Source of the DNA: a virus
Strand: one strand, 5' to 3'
Length of the DNA stretch: 23,088 bases
Virus record (IMG/VR): IMGVR_UViG_3300044956_001184
Location: 1-23,088 of that record
The translations under genes were made by a program, and so were the position numbers. The notes beneath the pieces were generated by a model. The model was not told the origin of the DNA, ran no database searches, and worked only from the letters and a program-made list of their open reading frames with translations. The stretch's first letter is position 1; each line of letters opens with the position of its first letter. Shown here in pieces: positions 1-6,029 of this stretch.

Positions 1-345
1 TGACCATCGTGGTTGGTTGTACGGTTTTTCCGACCAAAGAACTTTACTATTTTCTAAAAGCTCATCTAACTTTTCTGGTAAGTCTTTCCAAAAAGGAATT
101 AATTCTTGAGGAGGTTTAACAGTCAAACCTCTAATATGGTTTTCAACTGCACCGTGTATCCAAGAACCTCTGGCTGTCGCTGTATCTGACATACCAGGGT
201 TAAGCACATTCCAATGGGCTAGCTTTCGCTGCGTATCTTCTGATTGTGTAGCAGATAAAACACTTGTTACTGAAGGTAATGGTCGGTGTACTCCATCACA
301 AACGTAATGACGTAAACCATCAATTGTTAGACGAGTTTGGGACAC
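1..345 (-). CDS. Phage exonuclease, PD-(D/E)XK (RecB/Cas4-like) type, N-terminal part
   Basis: Reading the minus strand from 345 to the window edge gives 115 open codons with no stop; the gene continues beyond position 1. The fragment has the N-terminal pattern of phage exonucleases of the PD-(D/E)XK superfamily: a short strand, then LPSVTSVLSAT, a Trp (HWNVLNPG), and the conserved TARGSWIHGAVENHIRGL helix, where Arg-Gly, His and Glu form the first nuclease motif. The later D and ExK catalytic residues would lie outside the window. Such enzymes degrade DNA during phage replication, recombination or host-genome breakdown. The start is uncertain: no ATG precedes the conserved region, so GTG at 345 is used, while in-frame ATT/ATA codons just upstream (358-363) are alternatives. 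It lies 39 bases downstream of the acidic small gene and probably shares its transcript. The family call is from motif memory, not a search. Confidence 0.7.
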   Translation of the reverse strand, partial: MSQTRLTIDGLRHYVCDGVHRPLPSVTSVLSATQSEDTQRKLAHWNVLNPGMSDTATARGSWIHGAVENHIRGLTVKPPQELIPFWKDLPEKLDELLENSKVLWSEKPYNQPRWS

Positions 346-384
346 AATCTTGTGTCGAATTATTTTTACTCTAGCTTATTTTTA

Positions 385-756
385 TCAGAAAGCATTAACA
401 GGACATCTATTAGTATTGAACTCTTGTGAGTTATCGTCATCATCGTCATCCTCTTCGTCTTGTGATTCATCTATATCTGAATCATTATCAATAAAAAATT
501 CTGACTTTTGATACTCAAATTCTTTACAACGACTGTTAAGGTCTTCCGCTAGACATATTCCAGCCATAAAACTATCTACAACTATTTCACCGCACTCGTC
601 TGCGGTTCTAGCGCTACCGTCCGGACCAACACACTCTTGAAGTAGTTGGTTTGATACGGTTAAGGCGCAAAGCTTGTCTATTTTTTCGTTTAGCTTTATC
701 AGATTTTCTATAACAGATTTCTGAAAGAGCTCAAATTTTACAATACGGGATGTCAT
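385..756 (-). CDS. Small protein with acidic Asp/Glu tail, function unknown
   Basis: This 123-aa protein starts at the ATG at 754-756, which overlaps the TGA of the upstream methyltransferase-like gene (ATGA), a typical arrangement for translational coupling. A longer reading from 858 would run 100 bases into that gene and is rejected. The N-terminal third is helical (IENLIKLNEKIDKLCAL) and could form a short coiled coil. The C-terminal third is strongly acidic, with a run of about ten Asp/Glu residues, then a short QEFNTNRCPVNAF end. Acidic tails occur on ssDNA-binding proteins and on DNA-mimic inhibitors, but nothing else here identifies either. The gene sits between a methyltransferase-like protein and an exonuclease, so a DNA-metabolism role is plausible but is only inference. 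Confidence 0.7.
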   Translation of the reverse strand: MTSRIVKFELFQKSVIENLIKLNEKIDKLCALTVSNQLLQECVGPDGSARTADECGEIVVDSFMAGICLAEDLNSRCKEFEYQKSEFFIDNDSDIDESQDEEDDDDDDNSQEFNTNRCPVNAF

Positions 757-1295
757 GTTGGGAGTTCCGGAAGGGATCCGATGTTTTCCCAATTTACTGC
801 GTAACTGATCATCGTGCCATCCATCCACTCGTCTGGTTTTTGAAAAACAAACCAACAAGCTGTAACAGAGTCTTTAGCGGATCCTACTGCTCGGAATTTT
901 GGCCGTGGTGATAAAACTACCATGTTTGATAATTTATTTTTTAAAAGAAATGTTCTACGCTTAAATACAGGTTCTAAGAAAGATAACCTATCTAAAATGG
1001 CAATTCCGTTTATTGCTATTGAAATGCCATATTCCATAATGTATTCGCTATGATCTTTTAAACCCATGGTTGAGCACACAACCCAGTCATATTTTTTTTC
1101 TCGCATAGATACCCACCAGATTGGATCGAGTAAGTTGTTTAAATCTTCATTTGTTGTAACTGTATTTTTATGTTTTTGAAGTTGTGTGCTTAAAACATGA
1201 TTAGGATCATAAGGTACCAAGATATTTCCGGTGATAAAAGTGTGTTGAATTAAAGTATGTGTTACGGCCTCTGGAACATTATAAAACTCAGTCAT
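753..1295 (-). CDS. Methyltransferase-like protein with degenerate catalytic and SAM motifs
   Basis: The 180-aa protein matches the layout of short class I SAM-dependent methyltransferases found in phages and plasmids. Residues 4-16 resemble the opening helix (FY..PE..T..L), 69-78 the strand leading to the catalytic loop (YDWVVCSTMG), 98-115 the IAILDRLSFLEP strand and helix, and 125-152 the VVLSPRPKF....DSVTACWFVF ending. In active members the loop reads NPPY; here residues 75-78 are STMG. The Gly-rich SAM motif expected near 24-36 reads ILVPYDPNHVL, without the usual GxG. The fold therefore appears kept while catalysis and perhaps cofactor binding appear lost. It could be a structural, decoy or regulatory relative. 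It overlaps the next gene by ATGA. No Shine-Dalgarno is evident before the ATG at 1295. Confidence 0.6.
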   Translation of the reverse strand: MTEFYNVPEAVTHTLIQHTFITGNILVPYDPNHVLSTQLQKHKNTVTTNEDLNNLLDPIWWVSMREKKYDWVVCSTMGLKDHSEYIMEYGISIAINGIAILDRLSFLEPVFKRRTFLLKNKLSNMVVLSPRPKFRAVGSAKDSVTACWFVFQKPDEWMDGTMISYAVNWENIGSLPELPT

Positions 1296-1352
1296 GAGGA
1301 TCGTGTGGGGATCTATAGTTTAATGGAAGGAACGTTGCCTGTCTAGCGAAGA

Positions 1353-1664
1353 ATGATTATGATCGACATATTCCAGGTTTACCAAATGTTAAATCTTGAG
1401 TGGCTTGACACAGAACAGAATTTTTTACATCAACGTGTTCTCATGGACGCTAAAAAATTAAATAAAGAGCAACTCTTAGAGATTTTTGTAGCTACACATA
1501 AACAGCAACTGATACATAAACGTCTATTTTCTTCTTTAATTTCTTGGTGCGCTCGGTCCGGAGTAATTCTTCCTCCTTTAACTGAGCTTTTATCCCCACG
1601 ACAAATAAAACACCCTTTATTAAAAGACAAGCCTAAATGTGCCTCCAATTTATCCGATGAATGA
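1353..1664 (+). CDS. nblA-like: NblA/Ycf18-like protein (phycobilisome degradation adaptor family)
   Basis: A plus-strand gene isolated among minus-strand genes. Residues 12-62 fit the small helical NblA family: a start close to L-x-x-E-Q-x-F (LDTEQNF), then a K-L-x-x-E-Q turn (KKLNKEQLLEIF) and a second helix ending QQLIHKRLFSSLI, with the usual spacing and no gaps. NblA proteins guide phycobilisomes to Clp protease during starvation, and several freshwater cyanophages carry copies. Here about 40 extra residues follow the NblA-length core, which is unusual. Either the ATG at 1353 or the one at 1386 (MLNLEWL, with AGG eight bases upstream) could be the start; 1386 would put the core right at the N-terminus. 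The 3' end overlaps the convergent zinc-ribbon gene by 32 bases. The similarity is by eye and the protein is short, so the family call is moderate. Confidence 0.5.
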   Translation: MIMIDIFQVYQMLNLEWLDTEQNFLHQRVLMDAKKLNKEQLLEIFVATHKQQLIHKRLFSSLISWCARSGVILPPLTELLSPRQIKHPLLKDKPKCASNLSDE

Positions 1665-1986
1665 TTCTATGTATCTGGGAAAGACTCATCCCATATAAAA
1701 TACTTAATTCTTTTTGAGTTTTACCTTTTCTATACAAAAACCTAAGTTGTCTAACATTTGTTTCTGTTAAAATTGCTCCTGGATTGTTCGTTCCTTGTTT
1801 ACTTTTGTAATTAGTTTTAAAAGGATTTATAAGTTTGTGTCCATCTTTAACTAACAAAATCTCTTCTGTTGTAAATTTTAAATTACATATAGGACATACT
1901 CGTCGACGAGTTTTTCCGTTTTTCTTTTGTCGGACGCTTAAAACCGACGTGGTGATGCTAATGCAATTTGGATTTGGGCAAAACAT
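1633..1986 (-). CDS. NrdR-type zinc ribbon plus C-terminal HTH DNA-binding protein
   Basis: The 117-aa protein has two parts. Residues 1-42 form a four-cysteine zinc ribbon (C3, C8, C31, C34) with the RRRVCPIC..KFTTEE pattern known from the N-terminus of NrdR, the ribonucleotide reductase repressor. The NrdR ATP-cone domain is absent. Residues 73-117 form a helix-turn-helix of the kind seen at the C-terminus of phage HNH and intron-encoded proteins: ILTETNVRQLRFLY, then GKTQKELSILYGMSLSQIHRII, ending NWRHI. Together they suggest a small sequence-specific DNA-binding protein, perhaps a phage transcription regulator. No nuclease motif is present. It lies downstream of a terminator (2012-2037), so it needs its own promoter or read-through. 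Start is the ATG at 1986. Confidence 0.65.
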   Translation of the reverse strand: MFCPNPNCISITTSVLSVRQKKNGKTRRRVCPICNLKFTTEEILLVKDGHKLINPFKTNYKSKQGTNNPGAILTETNVRQLRFLYRKGKTQKELSILYGMSLSQIHRIIHRINWRHI

Positions 1987-2011
1987 TTTAGAAACTTAAA
2001 AAATTTAAAAC

Positions 2012-2037
2012 AAAAAGCGCCGGTATTACCGACGCTT
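2012..2037 (-). terminator. Rho-independent terminator, leftward
   Basis: On the minus strand a 10-bp stem (AAGCGTCGGT with ACCGGCGCTT, one G-U pair) closes a three-base loop and is followed by five T and then more T-rich sequence. It lies 25 bases after the stop of the 270-aa gene and before the zinc-ribbon gene, so it would end the transcript carrying the SSB-like cluster. Confidence 0.8.
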
Positions 2038-2062
2038 AATTAGCTTGAATTGCAATTCTACA

Positions 2063-2875
2063 TTAAAAATCTACTCCTAAAACTTTAGCTTGTTCTTCAG
2101 TTAACTCCACAGATTTTTTTCTTTTCGGTTGCGGAGGATCAGGTTTGACTACGATTACATCTTCTGAAGCTGGAGCTCCTACTGGATTAAACATACGGGT
2201 AGGATCATCCGATAGCTGCGGTCGGGCAGCCGCAAATTGTGCTTTAATTTCCGAGTGATCAGAACCTAAGGGAAGCTCAACTAAATCTGAACCAGGGATG
2301 TGAGATTTTAAACAATGAACGACTGAGTCAGTGCCAGTTGAGTCAAGCCACAAAATAATGTCCGCAATCAATTTTTTCTCCCTTTCATTTTGAGCAGGGC
2401 GATCCTTAAATTCTAAGGCGTTAAAATTAATTTTTGCACCATCTGCCCCTGTTAATGGGTCTCGTTCGTTGAAAGAACGAGTAACAAACTTGCTAGATGT
2501 AATTACGGATGCGCAATTTATTCTGTTGTTGTAAAGGGTTTGAAAATATGAGATAAAATTCTTTTGACTAGACTTACCCGAAATCATCGCAGTAGTTACA
2601 CAACGAGGAGGTAGTAAACGATGTTCTGGAGAAACCCCTATGAAAGCAATACGCATAAACTCTTCTTGGTTTCGCATCCCTAGATTTCCAAAATAAGGCG
2701 TAAAACCTAAGAGGATAAATTCAATCGGAATTCCATTGTCATTTGCATCGATAATCGCGGATTCGGAGTCTATATCCGACTTCCATCGTCTAGCTTGCAA
2801 GTCGATGCGCAACGTGTGAGGAGGAACATTTGCAAGAATTTCGTCTTCAGAAAATTTACCAGCAATGAAAACCAT
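2063..2875 (-). CDS. Unrecognised 270-aa protein in replication cluster
   Basis: I do not recognise this protein. It appears soluble, with no signal peptide or membrane segment. A central conserved-looking stretch (HRLLPPRCVTTAMISGKSSQ, about residues 87-106) precedes alternating strands and helices. The C-terminal 60 residues look disordered and charged (KPDPPQPKRKKS) and end in a short helix EEQAKVLGVDF. It is 15 bases downstream of the SSB-like gene and ends at a strong terminator, so the two are co-transcribed. That position suggests a DNA replication or recombination accessory role such as an ssDNA-annealing or SSB partner protein, but no motif proves it. Start is the ATG at 2875, without an obvious Shine-Dalgarno. 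Confidence 0.75.
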   Translation of the reverse strand: MVFIAGKFSEDEILANVPPHTLRIDLQARRWKSDIDSESAIIDANDNGIPIEFILLGFTPYFGNLGMRNQEEFMRIAFIGVSPEHRLLPPRCVTTAMISGKSSQKNFISYFQTLYNNRINCASVITSSKFVTRSFNERDPLTGADGAKINFNALEFKDRPAQNEREKKLIADIILWLDSTGTDSVVHCLKSHIPGSDLVELPLGSDHSEIKAQFAAARPQLSDDPTRMFNPVGAPASEDVIVVKPDPPQPKRKKSVELTEEQAKVLGVDF

Positions 2876-2890
2876 AATTAAGTACCAGAA

Positions 2891-3535
2891 TTAGAGGGAA
2901 AAATCAATTGAACCAATAGCCGCCGAAGCAACTTTTCCTTTTTCAGGATCAACTGCTTTTTTTGGGGCGGACTTTGATGACTTAGGTAGATACAAAATCT
3001 TGTCCAAAGTGTAATTTAAATAGTTTTTATCATCTTTCTCGCTCGTAGAAACTTTACCTACTGCAATAGTAGGGGTTCCTGGAGCTAATTCTGACAGTTG
3101 CTTTGAAAGCTCTGCCCATGCGGTCAGTTTAAACCAACAAGTTTCAGAATTTTCAGCCTGCCAAGCTAATGACCGGTTTGTAACGGTCGTGTCTGACAGT
3201 TCAACTTCGTCCGCTTTGGGACCTAGACCGCCTGCGGCTATAAAAAGGTTTATAGCAAGTAAGTCGTCAAAATTTTCTTTTGAGACAATCAGCATAGGTT
3301 GCATTTGTAGCACCCCATCTACCGTGGCCCTAGTAGGACCTATCGCTAACACAGAGTCATTTTTTTTAAGTTGCAGAAGAAGTTTACCTACATAATGGTT
3401 TTTGTCTTGTATTAACTGGACCTTTGTGACTACTTTTTTTTCGTTAGATGGGAGAGCTTCAGTCAACACGTTAATAATACCATCGTTATCTTGTGAGGGA
3501 TCTACGATTTTAAGACCCAGAAGAAAGATGTTCAT
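2891..3535 (-). CDS. Putative single-stranded DNA-binding protein (OB-fold-like)
   Basis: In this 214-aa protein, residues about 118-185 follow the strand order of bacterial SSB OB folds: TNRSLAWQAE, then ETCWFKLTAWAELSKQLSEL (compare the SSB pattern F-x-x-x-x-W-x-x-x-A-E), then GTPTIAVGKVSTSE and a closing strand LNYTLDKILYLP. A basic linker (KSSKSAPKKAVDPEKG) leads to a short tail ending SIDFSL, which recalls the D-x-P-F tails of SSBs but lacks their full acidity. The N-terminal 90 residues look like a second, more diverged beta-rich domain. It would coat ssDNA for the phage polymerase. The first codon overlaps the upstream gene by 26 bases, and GGAAA lies before the ATG at 3535. The assignment is from pattern, not search. 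Confidence 0.5.
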   Translation of the reverse strand: MNIFLLGLKIVDPSQDNDGIINVLTEALPSNEKKVVTKVQLIQDKNHYVGKLLLQLKKNDSVLAIGPTRATVDGVLQMQPMLIVSKENFDDLLAINLFIAAGGLGPKADEVELSDTTVTNRSLAWQAENSETCWFKLTAWAELSKQLSELAPGTPTIAVGKVSTSEKDDKNYLNYTLDKILYLPKSSKSAPKKAVDPEKGKVASAAIGSIDFSL

Positions 3536-4067
3536 GCTTTAATTTCCGGTAAATAGTCGAGCGGTGTACTTTTAATGCCTTAGCTGCTTGGTTTATACCA
3601 GAGCCTTGACTAATAAATGCTAACAACATATTGGTATCAGCGCTAGACAATTTTGAGTTTTTTCCAGTTTTGTATGAGAAATGATATGGATTTATACAAG
3701 ATTTACAATTACAGCTTGGACGAGCTATGACTCCTTCGCGTGGCACATCTAAATATTTTAAAATTAAATTTCTAACATAAAACCGGTTTTTAAATATGTA
3801 TAAACAAGGAACGTTATTACTAAAATTTCCATCCCAAGGATCACATAATTTATAATTAAATAAATTTAAAGCTAATTTTTTAAATAAATTTGACAGTTTT
3901 GTTTCCGCGCAATCACCATATTTTAGTTCGTAAGAATTTGCGTTTAATGACCGACAAATATCTTCTGCTTGAGCAACAGCGTGGTTATTATTATTAGCAC
4001 ATACGTGTAGTTTTAAAATGTTGTTTTTCTTTAATATTTTTATTTCGTAATCTTTTTTTAAAGTCAA
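3510..4067 (-). CDS. Zinc-loop (HNH/His-Me-like) protein with C-terminal HTH
   Basis: This 185-aa protein begins at a TTG. The choice is supported by a good Shine-Dalgarno, TGAGG (4075-4079), seven bases upstream and overlapping the stop of the DUF5648 gene; no ATG is available early in the frame. Residues 113-130 carry RPSCNCKSCINPYHF, the C-x-C-x2-C-x2-P-x-H zinc-loop pattern of HNH homing-type endonucleases. Residues 138-178 form a helix-turn-helix (LSSADTNMLLAFISQGSGIN, then AAKALKVHRSTIYRKLK). The N-terminal half is Lys/Asn-rich and I cannot place it. It may be a degenerate homing nuclease or a DNA-binding regulator. The same two C-terminal modules recur in the protein at 20301-20993. 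It overlaps the start of the SSB-like gene by 26 bases, suggesting coupling. Confidence 0.65.
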   Translation of the reverse strand: MTLKKDYEIKILKKNNILKLHVCANNNNHAVAQAEDICRSLNANSYELKYGDCAETKLSNLFKKLALNLFNYKLCDPWDGNFSNNVPCLYIFKNRFYVRNLILKYLDVPREGVIARPSCNCKSCINPYHFSYKTGKNSKLSSADTNMLLAFISQGSGINQAAKALKVHRSTIYRKLKHEHLSSGS

Positions 4068-4076
4068 TGCAAAACC

Positions 4077-5519
4077 TCAATAAAATTGGTCATAGCTTAT
4101 AAAACGTCCTTCATCGAGATCATAATAACCCTCTCTGTTTTGTCCATCATCATTCACTTGTTTTGTCTCTGGCGCACTGTTTGCAGCTTGCCAATATTGC
4201 TCAACAACACTAGGCTGTGATGCAGCAGCAGAATTATCTGGCTGTGATGGAGCAGAAGAATTTATTGACTGAGATGGTTGATCTGCAGCTTGAGTGGTTT
4301 GTGTAGGAGCATAGAAAGCAGTGCCTTCGTAAGTGTATCCTAAGCTTCCTAATGTTTGCTGTTCTTTAGGGTCAGTTGACAGTATGTGAGCTCCCGTAGA
4401 GGGATTGTAATAACGTTCTACTGCTTCAGTACCTTCTTTTTTTTCACTGTAGGCTGCACCAACAGTACCTTCTAGTACATAACCAGCTCTTGAAGCCGCA
4501 TCAATTTCTTCTTTACTGGAAGTCAATAAGTGATTGCCAGTTTGAGGGTTAAATAACCTAGATACATCTTTGGCGCCTTCAACTGAATCTTTGTTTGCGA
4601 AAAGTTTAAAAGAAGGTCCTTCCAAAACATAATTTTTTAAATTTTCGGCACTAGGATTAGAAGTATAAAGGTGTTTAGCTATTGTTGGGTCGTAATAACG
4701 ACTCATTGCCATTATTTGTGGTTGCTGTAAAGGTATATTTGGTTTTGGTGTAGTATCTGTAGCTGGTGGTTTATCATCTTTTTTAGGTTCTTCAGGAGGT
4801 TCTGGTGGCGCAAAAGGAATTTTATCTATAGGTTTAGTAGGCTCAACAAGAGGCTTTTCAGGCTTTGAATCATCATCTCCGCCCCCACCATCGTCTGAAC
4901 TTTCAATGTCAACTTTGGAGGATGCCGGATAATTTATATTAGGAGAGGAACCAGGAGGTGGAGAAAAAGTAGGTGTTGAAGGTGCTGAAGGTGCTGAAGG
5001 TGCTGAAGGTGTTGAAGGTGTTGAAGGTGTTGAAGGTGTTGAAGGTGTTGAAGGTGCTGTAGATATATTATTCGATTTAGGCAAAAACTCCGTATCTAAA
5101 GGTCTTGCGTAACGTATAACACCCCCTTTTTGATGCGAGGGTTTGTTATAGCTTAGTCTATCTCCCTTGATATTAAATTTGTCGCCAGCGTATTGGGGTT
5201 TAATGAATTGATCGAAAAAATCTTGTCCTAAAGAGTCTAAAAATTCTTTTGTTGAATCGTCTAAATTTGTCGATGTGGATGTTGCTTTTGATATACTTGT
5301 AGGTTGTGTCGTATTTGTTGTAGATAAATTGTTTTTTGCTGCTGAATCAGGTCCTTCGCCTGCCATTCTGATTGATTCTGTATCTTCTTGCTCTGTAATA
5401 CCAAGAGCTTTTCTTTCTTCCGGCGTGGAAAGCTCTAAATAATTCTTGGGAAACAATGTGTCACCAGCCGAAAATGACTCACCTGGTATTAATTTTTTTC
5501 CGCCTAGAAAGTAAGCCAC
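4077..5519 (-). CDS. Tail-fibre/adhesin-like protein with three DUF5648 repeats
   Basis: A 480-aa modular protein with a GTG start at 5519. Residues 1-41 (GESFSAGDTLFPKNYLELST, then PEERKALGI) resemble the N-terminal segment that opens many phage tail-fibre proteins. Residues 153-187 are a Ser-Thr/Ala-Pro tandem repeat, followed by Asp/Gly- and Pro/Lys-rich linkers to about 268. Residues 273-405 hold three DUF5648-type repeats, each with a RYYDP/RLFNP/RYYNP strand, a H-x-L-x-T-S/T turn, a Y-V-L-E-G or YTYEG strand and an aromatic end. The repeat occurs in secreted and surface proteins, often beside carbohydrate-active domains. After a Ser/Gln linker the protein ends EGYYDLDEGRFISYDQFY. A virion surface or receptor-binding role is likely. 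It lies oddly among replication genes, nine bases before the zinc-loop gene. Confidence 0.65.
   Translation of the reverse strand: MAYFLGGKKLIPGESFSAGDTLFPKNYLELSTPEERKALGITEQEDTESIRMAGEGPDSAAKNNLSTTNTTQPTSISKATSTSTNLDDSTKEFLDSLGQDFFDQFIKPQYAGDKFNIKGDRLSYNKPSHQKGGVIRYARPLDTEFLPKSNNISTAPSTPSTPSTPSTPSTPSAPSAPSAPSTPTFSPPPGSSPNINYPASSKVDIESSDDGGGGDDDSKPEKPLVEPTKPIDKIPFAPPEPPEEPKKDDKPPATDTTPKPNIPLQQPQIMAMSRYYDPTIAKHLYTSNPSAENLKNYVLEGPSFKLFANKDSVEGAKDVSRLFNPQTGNHLLTSSKEEIDAASRAGYVLEGTVGAAYSEKKEGTEAVERYYNPSTGAHILSTDPKEQQTLGSLGYTYEGTAFYAPTQTTQAADQPSQSINSSAPSQPDNSAAASQPSVVEQYWQAANSAPETKQVNDDGQNREGYYDLDEGRFISYDQFY
4972..5061 (-). repeat. 9-bp tandem repeat encoding Ser-Thr/Ala-Pro
   Basis: Nine consecutive units of GGTGYTGAA (plus-strand spelling) fill 4972-5052, with a tenth imperfect unit to 5061. 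The units differ only at the Y position (C or T), in blocks of like units: one T, three C, then five T. Each unit codes for Ser-Thr-Pro or Ser-Ala-Pro on the minus strand. Gain or loss of units keeps the reading frame and changes the length of the linker in the DUF5648 protein. Confidence 0.95.
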
Positions 5520-5546
5520 GAGATTTCTAATTAAAAAGTTTAATAA

Positions 5547-5717
5547 TTAAAGAATTGTCCGAGAGTCATAACTAGCGTCTCTTTTGGGTTGTTCTTTTCT
5601 GACCTTTATGGCTGGTTTGTATATCCTTTGTAAATCAGGAAAGTAGCGAGTTAAAAGGGAGGGATTATCTCCTTTTTGTTCTGTGGCCTGACTAAAAGTA
5701 TCCCCTGCAAACCGCAT
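5547..5717 (-). CDS. Small 56-aa protein, function unknown
   Basis: An ATG at 5715-5717 opens 56 codons ending in TAA at 5547-5549. The product starts MRFAGDTFSQATEQKGDNPS, continues LLTRYFPDLQRIYKP and ends in a basic stretch (KVRKEQPKRDASYDSRTIL). The composition looks protein-like, with mixed aromatic and charged residues, and the ORF fills the otherwise empty gap between the DUF5648 gene and the 78-aa gene in the same direction. I recognise no domain. It could be a small virion or scaffold protein, but that is a guess. No clear Shine-Dalgarno precedes it. Confidence 0.5.
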   Translation of the reverse strand: MRFAGDTFSQATEQKGDNPSLLTRYFPDLQRIYKPAIKVRKEQPKRDASYDSRTIL

Positions 5718-5751
5718 AGTTTTTTTTAGACTCTGTTTTATACTAGCAAAT

Positions 5752-5988
5752 CTACAAACTAATTCTTTGGACCATGGATCTATATAATTTATGTCCTTTA
5801 CGAACTACTATATCTAGAGTTTTTGCGTGGAGAGAAGCTTCTTCGTAAGTATTGAATCTTTTGGCATTATCTCGGTCTGCACAATAAGTCACTACTTCAT
5901 TTCCTTGTAAAAAAGAGCATAGGTATTCTCCATAAAGGTTTTGGATGACCCATGCCTCTTGGATTGTTAGTTCAGGTTTTAAGGCCAT
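5752..5988 (-). CDS. Small 78-aa protein, conserved-looking, function unknown
   Basis: The protein reads as one compact alpha/beta unit: AWVIQNLYGEYLCSFLQGNE, VVTYCADRDNAKRFNTYEEA, then SLHAKTLDIVVRKGHKLYRS. The pattern of an aromatic strand, G-x-Y-L, then D-N-A-K-R-F-x-T-x-E-E-A resembles small phage domains in which an N-terminal beta hairpin is followed by a helix starting at a Phe-Thr turn. I cannot assign an activity. It follows the polymerase gene by 41 bases in the same direction, so it is probably on the same transcript. The ATG at 5988 is the natural start. Confidence 0.7.
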   Translation of the reverse strand: MALKPELTIQEAWVIQNLYGEYLCSFLQGNEVVTYCADRDNAKRFNTYEEASLHAKTLDIVVRKGHKLYRSMVQRISL

Positions 5989-6029
5989 TTCAAGTTATAT
6001 TGAAGATAAAGATTTCTCTGAAAGTTTAG

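Noticed and set aside
757-858. Longer start for the acidic protein at 858
   Set aside because: It would overlap the methyltransferase-like gene by 106 bases, and the ATGA-coupled ATG at 756 fits better.
1308-1380. A tRNA-Asp-like 5' half: GGGGATC, a D-arm-like AGTTTAATGG..GAAC and a 7-base loop CTGTCTA with anticodon GTC
   Set aside because: Position 37 is not a purine, the T-arm lacks TTCRA, and no 3' acceptor strand pairs with GGGGATC. It also runs into the NblA-like coding region. It could be a relic but is not supported as a gene.
5520-5546. Short A/T inverted repeat (TTTAAT/ATTAAA) after the 56-aa gene as a terminator
   Set aside because: AT-only stem with a one-base loop is too weak and has no following T-tract.
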